In this document: one piece after another, positions 1 through 7,494 of the stretch
How the letters are laid out: each line of letters starts with the position of its first letter
Position numbering within the stretch: position 1 is the first letter of the stretch
Made by a program: the position numbers and the translations under genes
Notes under the pieces: model-generated
What the model was told of the DNA's origin: nothing
Seen by the model: the letters and a program-made list of their open reading frames with translations, nothing else
Database searches by the model: none
Origin: CAYHWE01 sp964360445
GTDB lineage: Bacteria; Patescibacteriota; Patescibacteriia; Patescibacteriales; JAKAJF01
NCBI GenBank assembly: GCA_964360445.1
Contig: CAYHWE010000020.1
Location: 1 to 17,948, forward strand
Direction of reading: 5' to 3'
Length of the DNA stretch: 17,948 bases

Positions 1-95
1 AAAGGCGTAATTCACGTACAATTCTATCAAGTCAAGTAAAAATAACTGTTTTCTGGGACATTATCGGTTCAAAGTTCAATCAATCGTTATCGCAT
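1..95. other. Left-edge stretch without a recognisable gene
   Basis: I see no gene here that I can support. One plus-strand frame is open from the window edge for 12 codons to a TAA at 37-39, and another is open to a TAA at 139-141, but neither reads like a known protein. The stretch could hold the extreme 3' end of an upstream gene, which would fit the terminator-like hairpin that follows. A minus-strand TTGACT lies at 30-35 but has no convincing -10 partner. Confidence 0.3.
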
Positions 96-133
96 AAAAT
101 AAAAATTACCCAACACAGGGCAATTTTTATTTT
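96..133. terminator. Bidirectional terminator-like hairpin
   Basis: The two arms pair over 12 A/T pairs, one A/C mismatch and a CCC/GGG top around the 6-nt loop AACACA. The outer arms are A-rich on one side and T-rich on the other, so a U-tract follows the stem on either strand. It probably ends transcription from a gene left of the window and insulates the ATPase promoter directly downstream. The G/C part of the stem is only 3 bp, so efficiency is uncertain. Confidence 0.55.
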
Positions 134-135
134 TA

Positions 136-144
136 TGTTATAAT
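136..144 (+). promoter_or_regulatory. Extended -10 promoter of the P-type ATPase gene
   Basis: A perfect TATAAT at 139-144 is preceded by TG at 136-137 with one base between, the classic extended -10 arrangement that needs little or no -35 element. Transcription would be expected to start near 151, about 3 nt before the ATG at 154. No Shine-Dalgarno sequence precedes that ATG. The transcript therefore looks nearly leaderless (inference). Confidence 0.55.
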
Positions 145-153
145 ATAAATAAT

Positions 154-2859
154 ATGAAAGAACTCTATTCTCTTACAATTGAAGAGGTATTTAAAAAATT
201 AAATTCCGGCGAACATGGCTTATCCGAATCGGAGGCGCAAAACCGATTAAGGCAGTTTGGCGCCAATAAACTTCCGGAGCCAAAAATTGACGGCTTATTT
301 TTAATTTTTCTTCGCCAATTCAAGAGCCCGATCATCTATATCCTCTTTCTTGCCGCTATTGTCGTCTTTCTGATCGGCGAAGAAGTCGATAGTATCGTTA
401 TCGGTATCGTCCTTCTTTTTAATTCCGTAATCGGCACGGTCCAGGAGGGCCGGGCGCAGAATACCCTTCTTGCCTTGAAAAAATTAGTTGAAACGAATAC
501 TACCGTCTTGCGCGATGGCAAAGAACTAATTATTCCGCACGGCGAATTAGTCCCGGGCGATATCATTATCCTGCAGGAAGGCGAAAAGATTCCGGTGGAC
601 GCGCGCCTCGTTACTTGCCAATCTTTGCGCATTGACGAAGCGATCCTGACCGGCGAATCCGTTCCGAAAAACAAGATAATCGAGCCGATAAATAAATCAA
701 AAATTTCCATTGCCGAACAGAAAAATATGGTCTTCCGCGGCACAAATATTTTGACAGGAAATGGAAAAGCAATTGTCGTCACAACCGGCACCCAAACTTT
801 TATCGGCAAAATTTCGGAAAAAATAACCGCTATCGATTCCGAAATCCCCCTAAAGAAGAACATCCGCTACCTTTCCAATATTATTATCGTCGTAGTCGCT
901 ATCATCAGCGCCATACTCTTTGTCTTAGGCTTGATCCAAGGACAATCACTCCCTACCATGCTCTTTACCGTTGTTTCTCTCGCCGTTTCCATAATTCCCG
1001 AAGGCTTGCCGATTGTCATCACCCTTGTTTTAACGACAGGCGTTTGGCGTATGAGCAAGCGCAATGCCTTGGTCAAAAAACTGCAAGCGGTCGAGGCTTT
1101 GGGACAAGCGAAAATAATTGCGGTCGATAAGACTGGAACCCTGACCAAAAACGAATTGATTGTCCAAAAAATTTACACAGCCGGATCCTATTTTTCTATC
1201 TCCGGACAAGGCTACGAGCCGAAAGGAGAATTCAGGAGGAATGGCGAACTTATTGAACCGCTCAACCATCCGGAATTAATCATGGCCGGCAAAATCGCCC
1301 TTTTCGCCTCGGATGCCCGCGTCGCTTTCAATGAAGAAGAAAATATCTACAAGATTTCCGGGGATCCGACTGAAGCGGCGATGTTGACTTTTGGCGAAAA
1401 AATCGGTTTTGATAAAAATGACTTAGAAGAAGAACAGCCTCGCATCCTAGAAATCCCATTCGATTACAAGACAAAATATCATTTAGTAATAAACAAAAAC
1501 GGAAAGAAGGATTTGATGTCGGTTGTCGGCGCGCCGGAAGTCGTTTTAAATTTTTGTAAAAAAATCTGGCACCCGGAAAAAACAATCGCCTTAACTAAAG
1601 AAAAAAGAGAGGAGCTGGATAAAATTTTTGCGGTCATGTCTAAAAAGGGCTACCGCGCAATCGCTTACGCTATCAAAGAAAAAGTAAAAATCGGCGTCAA
1701 CGAGGTTGACTCCCTGCCTGCGCAGGCAGGCCTAATTTTTGTCGGCTTCTATTTCATGCGCGATATCATCCGCGAGGAAGTATTTGAGGCGATGCAAAAA
1801 ACAAGAGAAGCCGGGATAAAAATCGTCATGATTACCGGCGACCACAGGATCACCGCTAAATCAATCGCGCGCGAAGTCGGAATTTTTCAGGATGGGGATA
1901 AAATCCTGACCGGAGATGAAATCGATAAATTAAGCGAAAAGCAGCTTATCCATAGACTCGGCAAAACAATTGTCTTTGCCCGTGTTACGCCTGAGCATAA
2001 ATTAAAGATAATCGAGGGTTATAAAAAACGCGGTGAAATCATCGCGATGACCGGCGATGGTGTCAATGATGCCCTATCTTTAGTCGCAGCAGATTTGGGC
2101 GTTTCCATGGGCAAAATCGGCACCGAGGTCGCGAAAGAAGCGTCCGACATCATCCTTTTAGATGATAATTTCGGCAGCATTGTCGCCGCAGTCGAAGAGG
2201 GGCGCTCGATTTACAAAACCATAAAAAAAGTCCTGTTATACTTATTTTCAACCAGCGTGGGCGAAGTCTTAGTCATTGCCGGCGCCATAACCATTGACCT
2301 CCCCCTTCCAATCCTGGCAGTGCAAATTTTATGGCTCAACCTGATTACTGACGGATTTCTTGACGTATCATTGGCCATGGAACCGAAAGAGGGCGGACTT
2401 TTAAAGAACTACAAACAACCGGGAAAATATTTTATTGATAAACTGATGGTCAAACGCATGGTTCTTATGGGCATCCCGATGATGATCGGCACCCTTTACC
2501 TTTTTAATCAATATTATGAAACTGATTTGAAAAAAGGCTGGACGATTGCCCTGACCACCATGGCCGTCTTCCAATGGTTCAACGCGTGGAATTGCCGCCA
2601 TGAAAATAAATCAATTTTTATCATGAACCCGCTTAAAAATAAATACCTGATCGCCGCTACTTTTGTGGTATTTGCCCTGCAGCTGATCGCCGTCTATACG
2701 CCCTTGATGCAAAAAATGCTCCACACCACCCCCTTGACTCTATCGGAATGGATCACAATCACAATCATCGCTTCCTCTATTTTGATTGTCGAGGAATCCA
2801 GGAAACTGCTCTCAAAAATAAAAACCCGCATCCCGCAATTGGCAACGAGCAAGGCGTAG
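154..2859 (+). CDS. P2-type cation-transporting ATPase (probable Ca2+ pump)
   Basis: This is a membrane ATPase that exports a cation, most likely Ca2+, through an aspartyl-phosphate intermediate. The order is canonical: cation-ATPase N-terminal domain (about 5-70), first membrane pair, actuator domain with TGES at 166-169, M4 with PEGLP at 282-286, phosphorylation motif DKTGT with D325, nucleotide-binding domain, hinge TGDGVND at 633-639, then six C-terminal membrane segments. Of the residues that bind Ca2+ in SERCA, the M4 Glu, M5 Glu (E704) and M6 N729, T732 and D733 are kept, but the M5 Asn position is Ser (S701). That suggests a single-site, PMCA-like pump. At 901 aa the length is normal for the family. 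It stands alone, with its own terminator and promoter upstream. An 18-bp palindrome is inserted in frame at codons 521-526. Na+ or Mn2+ transport cannot be excluded. Confidence 0.93.
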   Translation: MKELYSLTIEEVFKKLNSGEHGLSESEAQNRLRQFGANKLPEPKIDGLFLIFLRQFKSPIIYILFLAAIVVFLIGEEVDSIVIGIVLLFNSVIGTVQEGRAQNTLLALKKLVETNTTVLRDGKELIIPHGELVPGDIIILQEGEKIPVDARLVTCQSLRIDEAILTGESVPKNKIIEPINKSKISIAEQKNMVFRGTNILTGNGKAIVVTTGTQTFIGKISEKITAIDSEIPLKKNIRYLSNIIIVVVAIISAILFVLGLIQGQSLPTMLFTVVSLAVSIIPEGLPIVITLVLTTGVWRMSKRNALVKKLQAVEALGQAKIIAVDKTGTLTKNELIVQKIYTAGSYFSISGQGYEPKGEFRRNGELIEPLNHPELIMAGKIALFASDARVAFNEEENIYKISGDPTEAAMLTFGEKIGFDKNDLEEEQPRILEIPFDYKTKYHLVINKNGKKDLMSVVGAPEVVLNFCKKIWHPEKTIALTKEKREELDKIFAVMSKKGYRAIAYAIKEKVKIGVNEVDSLPAQAGLIFVGFYFMRDIIREEVFEAMQKTREAGIKIVMITGDHRITAKSIAREVGIFQDGDKILTGDEIDKLSEKQLIHRLGKTIVFARVTPEHKLKIIEGYKKRGEIIAMTGDGVNDALSLVAADLGVSMGKIGTEVAKEASDIILLDDNFGSIVAAVEEGRSIYKTIKKVLLYLFSTSVGEVLVIAGAITIDLPLPILAVQILWLNLITDGFLDVSLAMEPKEGGLLKNYKQPGKYFIDKLMVKRMVLMGIPMMIGTLYLFNQYYETDLKKGWTIALTTMAVFQWFNAWNCRHENKSIFIMNPLKNKYLIAATFVVFALQLIAVYTPLMQKMLHTTPLTLSEWITITIIASSILIVEESRKLLSKIKTRIPQLATSKA
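1713..1730. repeat. Perfect 18-bp palindrome inside the ATPase gene
   Basis: CCTGCCTGCGCAGGCAGG equals its own reverse complement. It reads in frame as LPAQAG within the ATPase, in the loop between the nucleotide-binding and phosphorylation domains, and its G+C content is far above the surrounding sequence. From memory, very similar GC-rich palindromes are scattered through Parcubacteria-type genomes, in spacers and in genes. I infer that it is a dispersed repeat tolerated in a surface loop. Confidence 0.6.
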
Positions 2860-2871
2860 CAATCTATCCTT

Positions 2872-2889
2872 CCCCTTTTGTTAAAGGGG
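2872..2889. terminator. Hairpin between convergent genes
   Basis: CCCCTTT and AAAGGGG form a perfect 7-bp stem around a 4-nt loop, in the 39-nt gap between the stop codons of the ATPase gene (plus) and comF (minus). Its place suggests a shared terminator, although only three T follow it on the plus strand and none on the minus strand. The core resembles the CCCCCTT/AAGGGGG stem found inside the 460-aa gene at 8495-8511, so it may be a member of the same dispersed repeat class. Confidence 0.45.
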
Positions 2890-2898
2890 TTTACATCC

Positions 2899-3660
2899 CT
2901 ACCCTTTCGCCACCGCCAATCCCCAAACCTGGCCGGCGCCATTTTCTTTTAAGACGCGCGCCGCTTCATTCAAGGTCGCGCCCGTCGTAACCACATCATC
3001 TACCAATAAAATATTCCGGCCTCTTAAATTATCACCCCTCCAAGCGAAACAATTTTTTATATTTTCAAATCTTTTTGATTCGTTTAATTTCGCCTGCGGC
3101 TTATTATGCTTTATCCTGACCAGCTGTTCGGAATCGATCTTAAAATCTAAATAATTGGCTAATTTTAAAGCAATTTCTTCGGATTGATTAAAGCCTCGGA
3201 AACGTAGACGCTTAGGGTGAAGCGGGACAGGAATGATCAAAAGATCCTCGAAATTTTTAAATACTTTCAGATTGGAATTTATTATTCTTTCTTTATTTCT
3301 TAAGCCAGACAAGAAGATAAACAAAATTTTACTTAAAAAATAATCCAAATCTTTGATAAAATTATATTTAAACTTCTTTATAAGGCTATTCACCAGCTCA
3401 TCGTCATAATCGCACGCAATCCAGATTCCGGCGAGATAATACTCTTCTTTGCAGCTGATACAAAATTTTCCAAAGTCATGATTTTTTTTGCAATGGAAGC
3501 AGCGCTGAAAATTATTGAGTTTTATGCCATGGAAACAATCAACGCAGACCCAATGCCCCTCCTCGCCGCACCCCAGACACTCGACAGGAAAAATCAAATC
3601 TAAAAAGAATGCCCATGCATTTTGGACATTCTTCTTTGAAAATAATTTACTATTGTTCAT
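2899..3660 (-). CDS. comF: ComF family phosphoribosyltransferase-like protein
   Basis: ComF proteins are needed for natural transformation in several bacteria and carry a phosphoribosyltransferase-like fold; the exact reaction is not settled. The N-terminus holds four CxxC pairs (C28/C31, C39/C42, C54/C57, C67/C70), a double zinc-ribbon arrangement. The middle has the IPVPLHPKRLRFRGFNQS signature typical of the family, and the C-terminal PRPP-type loop LLVDDVVTTGAT lies at 218-229 with the Asp pair at 221-222. The length of 253 aa is normal. The gene lies downstream of the T4SS operon on the same strand, separated by an AT-rich inverted repeat, and probably has its own promoter. No Shine-Dalgarno precedes the ATG. 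A link with DNA uptake is possible but rests on the family name and neighbourhood only. Confidence 0.92.
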   Translation of the reverse strand: MNNSKLFSKKNVQNAWAFFLDLIFPVECLGCGEEGHWVCVDCFHGIKLNNFQRCFHCKKNHDFGKFCISCKEEYYLAGIWIACDYDDELVNSLIKKFKYNFIKDLDYFLSKILFIFLSGLRNKERIINSNLKVFKNFEDLLIIPVPLHPKRLRFRGFNQSEEIALKLANYLDFKIDSEQLVRIKHNKPQAKLNESKRFENIKNCFAWRGDNLRGRNILLVDDVVTTGATLNEAARVLKENGAGQVWGLAVAKG

Positions 3661-3671
3661 AAAGCAGGGTG

Positions 3672-3701
3672 ATTCTAAAAAACAGTCCGCAAAATTTCCA
3701 A
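3672..3701 (-). promoter_or_regulatory. Candidate comF promoter
   Basis: On the minus strand TTGGAA (3701-3696) and TAGAAT (3677-3672) are separated by 18 nt, a plausible -35/-10 pair with two mismatches to TTGACA and one to TATAAT. The expected transcription start is near 3665, leaving about 5 nt before the ATG, too short for a Shine-Dalgarno. The -35 half overlaps the end of the AT-rich inverted repeat. Support is by pattern only. Confidence 0.35.
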
Positions 3702-3766
3702 TTTCTAATTTTTAATTTCTAAACAATTTTCAATGATTAGTTTTATAAATTGAAAATTAGAAATTG
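3699..3766. repeat. AT-rich inverted repeat at the 3' end of the T4SS operon
   Basis: A 20-bp arm at 3699-3718 pairs with 3747-3766 with one mismatch, which is a G-T wobble in one RNA orientation. A second perfect 10-bp inverted pair, AATTTTCAAT at 3725-3734 with ATTGAAAATT at 3749-3758, offers an alternative fold, and another AATTGAAAATT copy follows at 3773-3783. The block fills most of the 121-nt gap between the VirB8-like gene and comF. It may terminate or protect the long operon transcript. Similar AATTTTCAAT-type blocks are, from memory, frequent in spacers of Parcubacteria-type genomes. Confidence 0.6.
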
Positions 3767-3781
3767 TTTGATAATTGAAAA

Positions 3782-4381
3782 TTATTTTGTCTGCCAATGC
3801 GCGCCGCTTACTTTCCAGGCGCCTTTTTCTTTTACAAAACTGATGATTATATTCTGGGCAAACTTTGAAATATTGCCGGTTGAACCGGTTGATTCAGCTC
3901 TTTGCGTGCTGATCAATATTTTTGCTGTGCCGTCCTCAATATCCAAGTCCTGTATTTTAGCCGAAACCGCTTTGGTGTTGATGCCGTAATAAATAGTGTT
4001 GGAAATATTTTTTGAGATTTCATCCTGTATATACTGGTCCGCCCACTCGCCCATTGAGGAGCTCATAAAAATTTTCAGATCTTTTATATGCTGATAACCC
4101 GCCTGGTTTGAGAAACTGCCGAACCTTTCTGCAAATGACAATGCCAATCTTTTCAGATCATCTTCCGCATTCGAGCTTGTTGTTTTTACGGACTGGACCG
4201 CGCTCTTCTGCTCTTCTTTTTTTACAACCGGCTCTTTTTGCGTCAGAGTATTGATATTCTTATTTCCCGGAACCGTAACCTCGGGAGCCGAAAAATCATG
4301 GAAAAAAATAAAATAAACGATCACGCCTAAAAGCGATAATCCCAAAAGGATAAAGATGACGCTTAAAAAATTTTTATTCAT
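3782..4381 (-). CDS. VirB8-like single-pass membrane protein (tentative)
   Basis: The protein has a short cytoplasmic N-terminus, one strong membrane segment at about 5-28, a polar linker rich in K, E, V and T to about residue 70, and a compact domain from about 70 to 199 of helix-then-strand character. This layout (anchor, linker, NTF2-like extracytoplasmic domain) is that of VirB8 and the Gram-positive TcpC proteins, which brace the T4SS channel. The 55-nt gap after virB4 and the shared strand make it the last gene of the T4SS operon. The VirB8 call is inference from layout and neighbours; I recognise no diagnostic motif. The minus-strand DNA just before the ATG can form a weak 6-bp A/T hairpin that includes the first base of the start codon. 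Confidence 0.5.
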   Translation of the reverse strand: MNKNFLSVIFILLGLSLLGVIVYFIFFHDFSAPEVTVPGNKNINTLTQKEPVVKKEEQKSAVQSVKTTSSNAEDDLKRLALSFAERFGSFSNQAGYQHIKDLKIFMSSSMGEWADQYIQDEISKNISNTIYYGINTKAVSAKIQDLDIEDGTAKILISTQRAESTGSTGNISKFAQNIIISFVKEKGAWKVSGAHWQTK

Positions 4382-4436
4382 AATATCGCAATATTATTGT
4401 CTATTTTACTACACGCTAAACACTGCTCTCTACCCT

Positions 4437-6356
4437 CTAAATATTCATCTCATCAACCGGCTCTGCTTTGCCTCCGACTTTCATCTTGGCCGCAAATTCT
4501 TTTTTAGCTTCCTCGATTTCGAGCAGCTGCTTCGGATCAGAGGTGATCAGCTGGTCTTCAGTATAGGAGGCGACGACTTTTATCGCCGCGTGCTTATTGC
4601 CGGCGAAAAATATTCCCTCGCCGACTCCGCATTCCAAAAGCAGGTATTTTTCTCCTTCCGTAAGCATAAATGTTTTCTGGATAAGGTCGATAGAGGCTGG
4701 GGATTGTTTTAACAATAACTGTAAAGATGAGTTTGTCACGATTGCCTGCCCGTAAGGAGAAGTCAAGAAGTCATTGACGTCCTGAGTAATCGTCGTCACT
4801 CCTAAATAATACTTCCTGCATCTCTTAACTAAAGCGAAAATGAATTTGGCGCTGTCTTCATGCTGCATCAGCCACCAGGCTTCATCAATAACAAGGATCC
4901 TTTTCCTCATCTCGCTGCGGACAACATTCCAGATATAATTAACGATCGTATAAATCGCAATCGGCCTCAATTCGTCTTCGATATCGCGGACAGAAAAGCA
5001 GACAAGCTGATTATCCATCCGGACATTCGTCGGCTTGTTGAACAGGCCGGCAAAAGTCCCCTGGGTGTATTTTCTTAAACGTAAAGCGAGATCGGCTCCG
5101 CCCTCCATCCCTTCAAGGATATCCTGGAAATCCTGCATCACGGGAGCTTCTATTTTTGAAAGGTCGCTGTCGGCCGTAATATCTTTCTTGGCGTAAGTCT
5201 CGAGCAATGCCCTATCAACGATCGAATCTTCTTCATAACTCAGATTGCCGATCATAAGACGGATCAATCCTTTTACGGTAATGACCGCGCTTCTTATTAT
5301 ATCTTCAGGCTTTGCATCGCCGCCGACAGATTTCGGCAGATCAAAAGGGTTGATTTTGCTTTCGCTAGAAAGGGAAATATTCACGTAAGTGCCGCCGACC
5401 GCATCAGACAGATGCTTATATTCATATTCGGGATCGATAATGATCACCTCCGCGCCCATCATCAGGCTCCGCAAAACTTCTAGCTTGATCGCATAACTCT
5501 TGCCGGCGCCGGATGTGGCGAATACGACGGAATTAGCATTCTGCAGGCTGAAACGATCGAATAAAATCAGGCTGTTGTTATGGCGGTTGATGCCATACAG
5601 GATACCATTATCGCTGGTAAGTTCCGTGGACATGAAAGGGAACGATGTCGCTACCGGCGAAGAATTCATATTGAAAATTATATAAAGCTCATCATTCCCG
5701 AGTGGAATAGTGGAATTGAATCCCTGCTCCGCCTGATAAAAAGCGCGGCGCGAATAAACCAGACGGGAACCGAATATGCTTTCAACTTCATCGGACAATC
5801 TGTCTAGCTCCTCTATCTTATCAGCGTAAATGGTAATGTACAGGGCGAACTGGAAAAATTTTTCCGTTCCCTGCGTCAAGGCATCGCGCAACGCCTCGAT
5901 ATCATGCAGAGCGGTTTCGCGCAAAGGATCGCGCGCGGCTCCCTTTTCGGAATCAGAAATAATCTGCGCTTCCAGCGCGCCCACCTTGTTTTTCAGCTGT
6001 TTTAAAATCACCTCGCTTCTTATCGGATAAAAAAACATAGCTATATCAAAAGTCGAGTTAAGGTTGATGATAGGCGAAAACCAGCCGACGCTGATGTAGC
6101 GGGGATAATTGACGACAAAAATAGTCCTGACATATTTATTGCCGATCCTTAAAAAATCAGAATTAATTTCCATGCTTGCCGGAGCGATCAGATCCTTTAT
6201 GGAAACTATGCCGCGGCGATAAGCGACTTCCGCTTCAACCAATTCGCGGGCAAGGCCGGGATTGGCCGCAACTCCTTTTTCCTGCGCATTCTTTTGGGCA
6301 AGCTGGGTTTTCTGTTCCGATTCCTCCTGTTTTTGTATTTGACGCGGATTAAACAT
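4437..6356 (-). CDS. virB4: VirB4/TraC-family type IV secretion ATPase
   Basis: VirB4 is the cytoplasmic, membrane-associated motor ATPase that drives substrate transfer and pilus assembly in T4SS. Residues 1-40 form a polar Q/K/E-rich tail. About 75-230 match the VirB4 N-terminal domain, with the typical stretch VVNYPRYISVGWFSPI. The ATPase domain begins with Walker A GAGKS at 283-287 (K286) and has Walker B LVIDEAWW with D491 and E492. A later TITQDVNDF region carries the conserved Gln/Asp of the family. At 639 aa it is shorter than the usual 780-850, and the TraC-like protein just upstream may supply part of the missing N-terminal bulk. Its ATG overlaps the upstream TGA by one base (TGATG), indicating translational coupling. 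No Shine-Dalgarno is visible. Confidence 0.93.
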   Translation of the reverse strand: MFNPRQIQKQEESEQKTQLAQKNAQEKGVAANPGLARELVEAEVAYRRGIVSIKDLIAPASMEINSDFLRIGNKYVRTIFVVNYPRYISVGWFSPIINLNSTFDIAMFFYPIRSEVILKQLKNKVGALEAQIISDSEKGAARDPLRETALHDIEALRDALTQGTEKFFQFALYITIYADKIEELDRLSDEVESIFGSRLVYSRRAFYQAEQGFNSTIPLGNDELYIIFNMNSSPVATSFPFMSTELTSDNGILYGINRHNNSLILFDRFSLQNANSVVFATSGAGKSYAIKLEVLRSLMMGAEVIIIDPEYEYKHLSDAVGGTYVNISLSSESKINPFDLPKSVGGDAKPEDIIRSAVITVKGLIRLMIGNLSYEEDSIVDRALLETYAKKDITADSDLSKIEAPVMQDFQDILEGMEGGADLALRLRKYTQGTFAGLFNKPTNVRMDNQLVCFSVRDIEDELRPIAIYTIVNYIWNVVRSEMRKRILVIDEAWWLMQHEDSAKFIFALVKRCRKYYLGVTTITQDVNDFLTSPYGQAIVTNSSLQLLLKQSPASIDLIQKTFMLTEGEKYLLLECGVGEGIFFAGNKHAAIKVVASYTEDQLITSDPKQLLEIEEAKKEFAAKMKVGGKAEPVDEMNI

Positions 6357-7060
6357 CAGATTTGTTTATTCCCAACTCTTAGCTCATTCACATCTACCAA
6401 TTTCTGGTTTCCGGATGTGGTTGGATTGTAAGTATTATAATATAATTCGATAAGACTTTGCGTATCAAGCTCGATCGCGTTTATGCCCATTGATGCCAAT
6501 CCGGAAATAACGCTTTCCATCCTGCGATTCAATTGCAAACGCCTTCTTTGGAAAATATCTTCTTTCATCCTGATCAATGATGCCGGCTTGAAAGTGTCTG
6601 ACAGCGATGTAAAAAAACCCTTATGCTTATCGGATAGCGGATTATACGGGATAACGATGTAAAAACGCTTATTCATGATTTTCCCCATCGAAATCAGTTC
6701 GTCGATATATTGGATATATTCCGATGTCTGCACCTTAAGGAGTTCATTGGTCTGCTCTCTTTCTTTCTGCTTCAATGTATTTATATATTCATCGATATTC
6801 AATTCCCGAGACTGCACCACTATCTGCAAAGGAAAATCGATATTGTTCAAAAAACTGACATAAGCGGAAATGATGGCATTCTGCTCATCCTCGCTCTTTA
6901 AGGCAAAATTGATGCTGGAAACCAAAAGCACGGAACGCAAAGTGCTGTCCCTCATTACGACAGTGTTGTCCCTGATCTCAGCTATATCCAAATATTGCTG
7001 AGTCGCGCTTTTTATCTTATTTTTAGCTAAATTGTCCATTTTAATTGAATTATGATTCAT
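6356..7060 (-). CDS. TraC-like T4SS protein encoded upstream of virB4
   Basis: This 234-aa soluble protein resembles the TraC-like/VirB4 N-terminal domain: an early block TQQYLDIAEIRDNTVVMRDS, then strand-helix segments with FALKSEDEQNAIISAYVSFL and a FYIVIPYNPLS strand. It has no Walker motifs, so it is not an ATPase by itself. It probably pairs with the VirB4 encoded next, as its stop codon overlaps the virB4 start by one base. The reading frame can be extended to a TTG at 7087, but I chose the ATG at 7060, which overlaps the PrgI stop by 11 nt; an ATG at 7039 is also possible because none has a well-placed Shine-Dalgarno. Family membership is from recognised sequence style; its exact role is inference. 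Confidence 0.75.
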   Translation of the reverse strand: MNHNSIKMDNLAKNKIKSATQQYLDIAEIRDNTVVMRDSTLRSVLLVSSINFALKSEDEQNAIISAYVSFLNNIDFPLQIVVQSRELNIDEYINTLKQKEREQTNELLKVQTSEYIQYIDELISMGKIMNKRFYIVIPYNPLSDKHKGFFTSLSDTFKPASLIRMKEDIFQRRRLQLNRRMESVISGLASMGINAIELDTQSLIELYYNTYNPTTSGNQKLVDVNELRVGNKQI

Positions 7061-7481
7061 CGCCTTTATACGCGCCGCCGGTATCAATCACCAAAGAAAG
7101 CTCGGCTAATCTTGAGGCTGTGTACTTTTTTATGACAGGCGCCTGGATATTTTTTACCCCCTTTTCCTCGTCTGAAATGATATCGGCTTCCTTTTTATCA
7201 AAAGAATTATTCCAGACTCTGAGACGGGTTTTCTTTAATGTCTGGATGATATTTAAAACGAAAAAATGGAAAGGCCTTCCGTTTATCCTTGCGAAAGCAA
7301 AAACGCCGGAAAACAAAAGAATCAGGACGGCCGAAGCTACAAACAAAGAAAAATCAAATAATTTATAACAGATGGCGATCAGAATCGCGCCGGCAAGCAT
7401 AATGATAAATTGCCTGACCGTAACCGGTCCGATGATCTTGTCTTCAACATCAATGAATTGTGGAACGGTGAATTGGTGCAT
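7050..7481 (-). CDS. PrgI family T4SS membrane protein
   Basis: PrgI-family proteins are small inner-membrane components found next to VirB4 in conjugation systems of Gram-positives and CPR bacteria, thought to match the VirB3 position. The start MHQFTVPQFIDVEDKIIGPV is characteristic, followed by membrane segments at about 24-39 and 44-64 and the NGRPFHFFVLN stretch after the second. The remaining roughly 60 residues are a polar cytoplasmic tail. At 143 aa it is slightly longer than the core family. It starts 13 nt after the stop of the 460-aa gene and overlaps the TraC-like gene, giving the order PrgI, TraC-like, VirB4. Confidence 0.88.
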   Translation of the reverse strand: MHQFTVPQFIDVEDKIIGPVTVRQFIIMLAGAILIAICYKLFDFSLFVASAVLILLFSGVFAFARINGRPFHFFVLNIIQTLKKTRLRVWNNSFDKKEADIISDEEKGVKNIQAPVIKKYTASRLAELSLVIDTGGAYKGDES

Positions 7482-7494
7482 TGCTGTAAAATTG

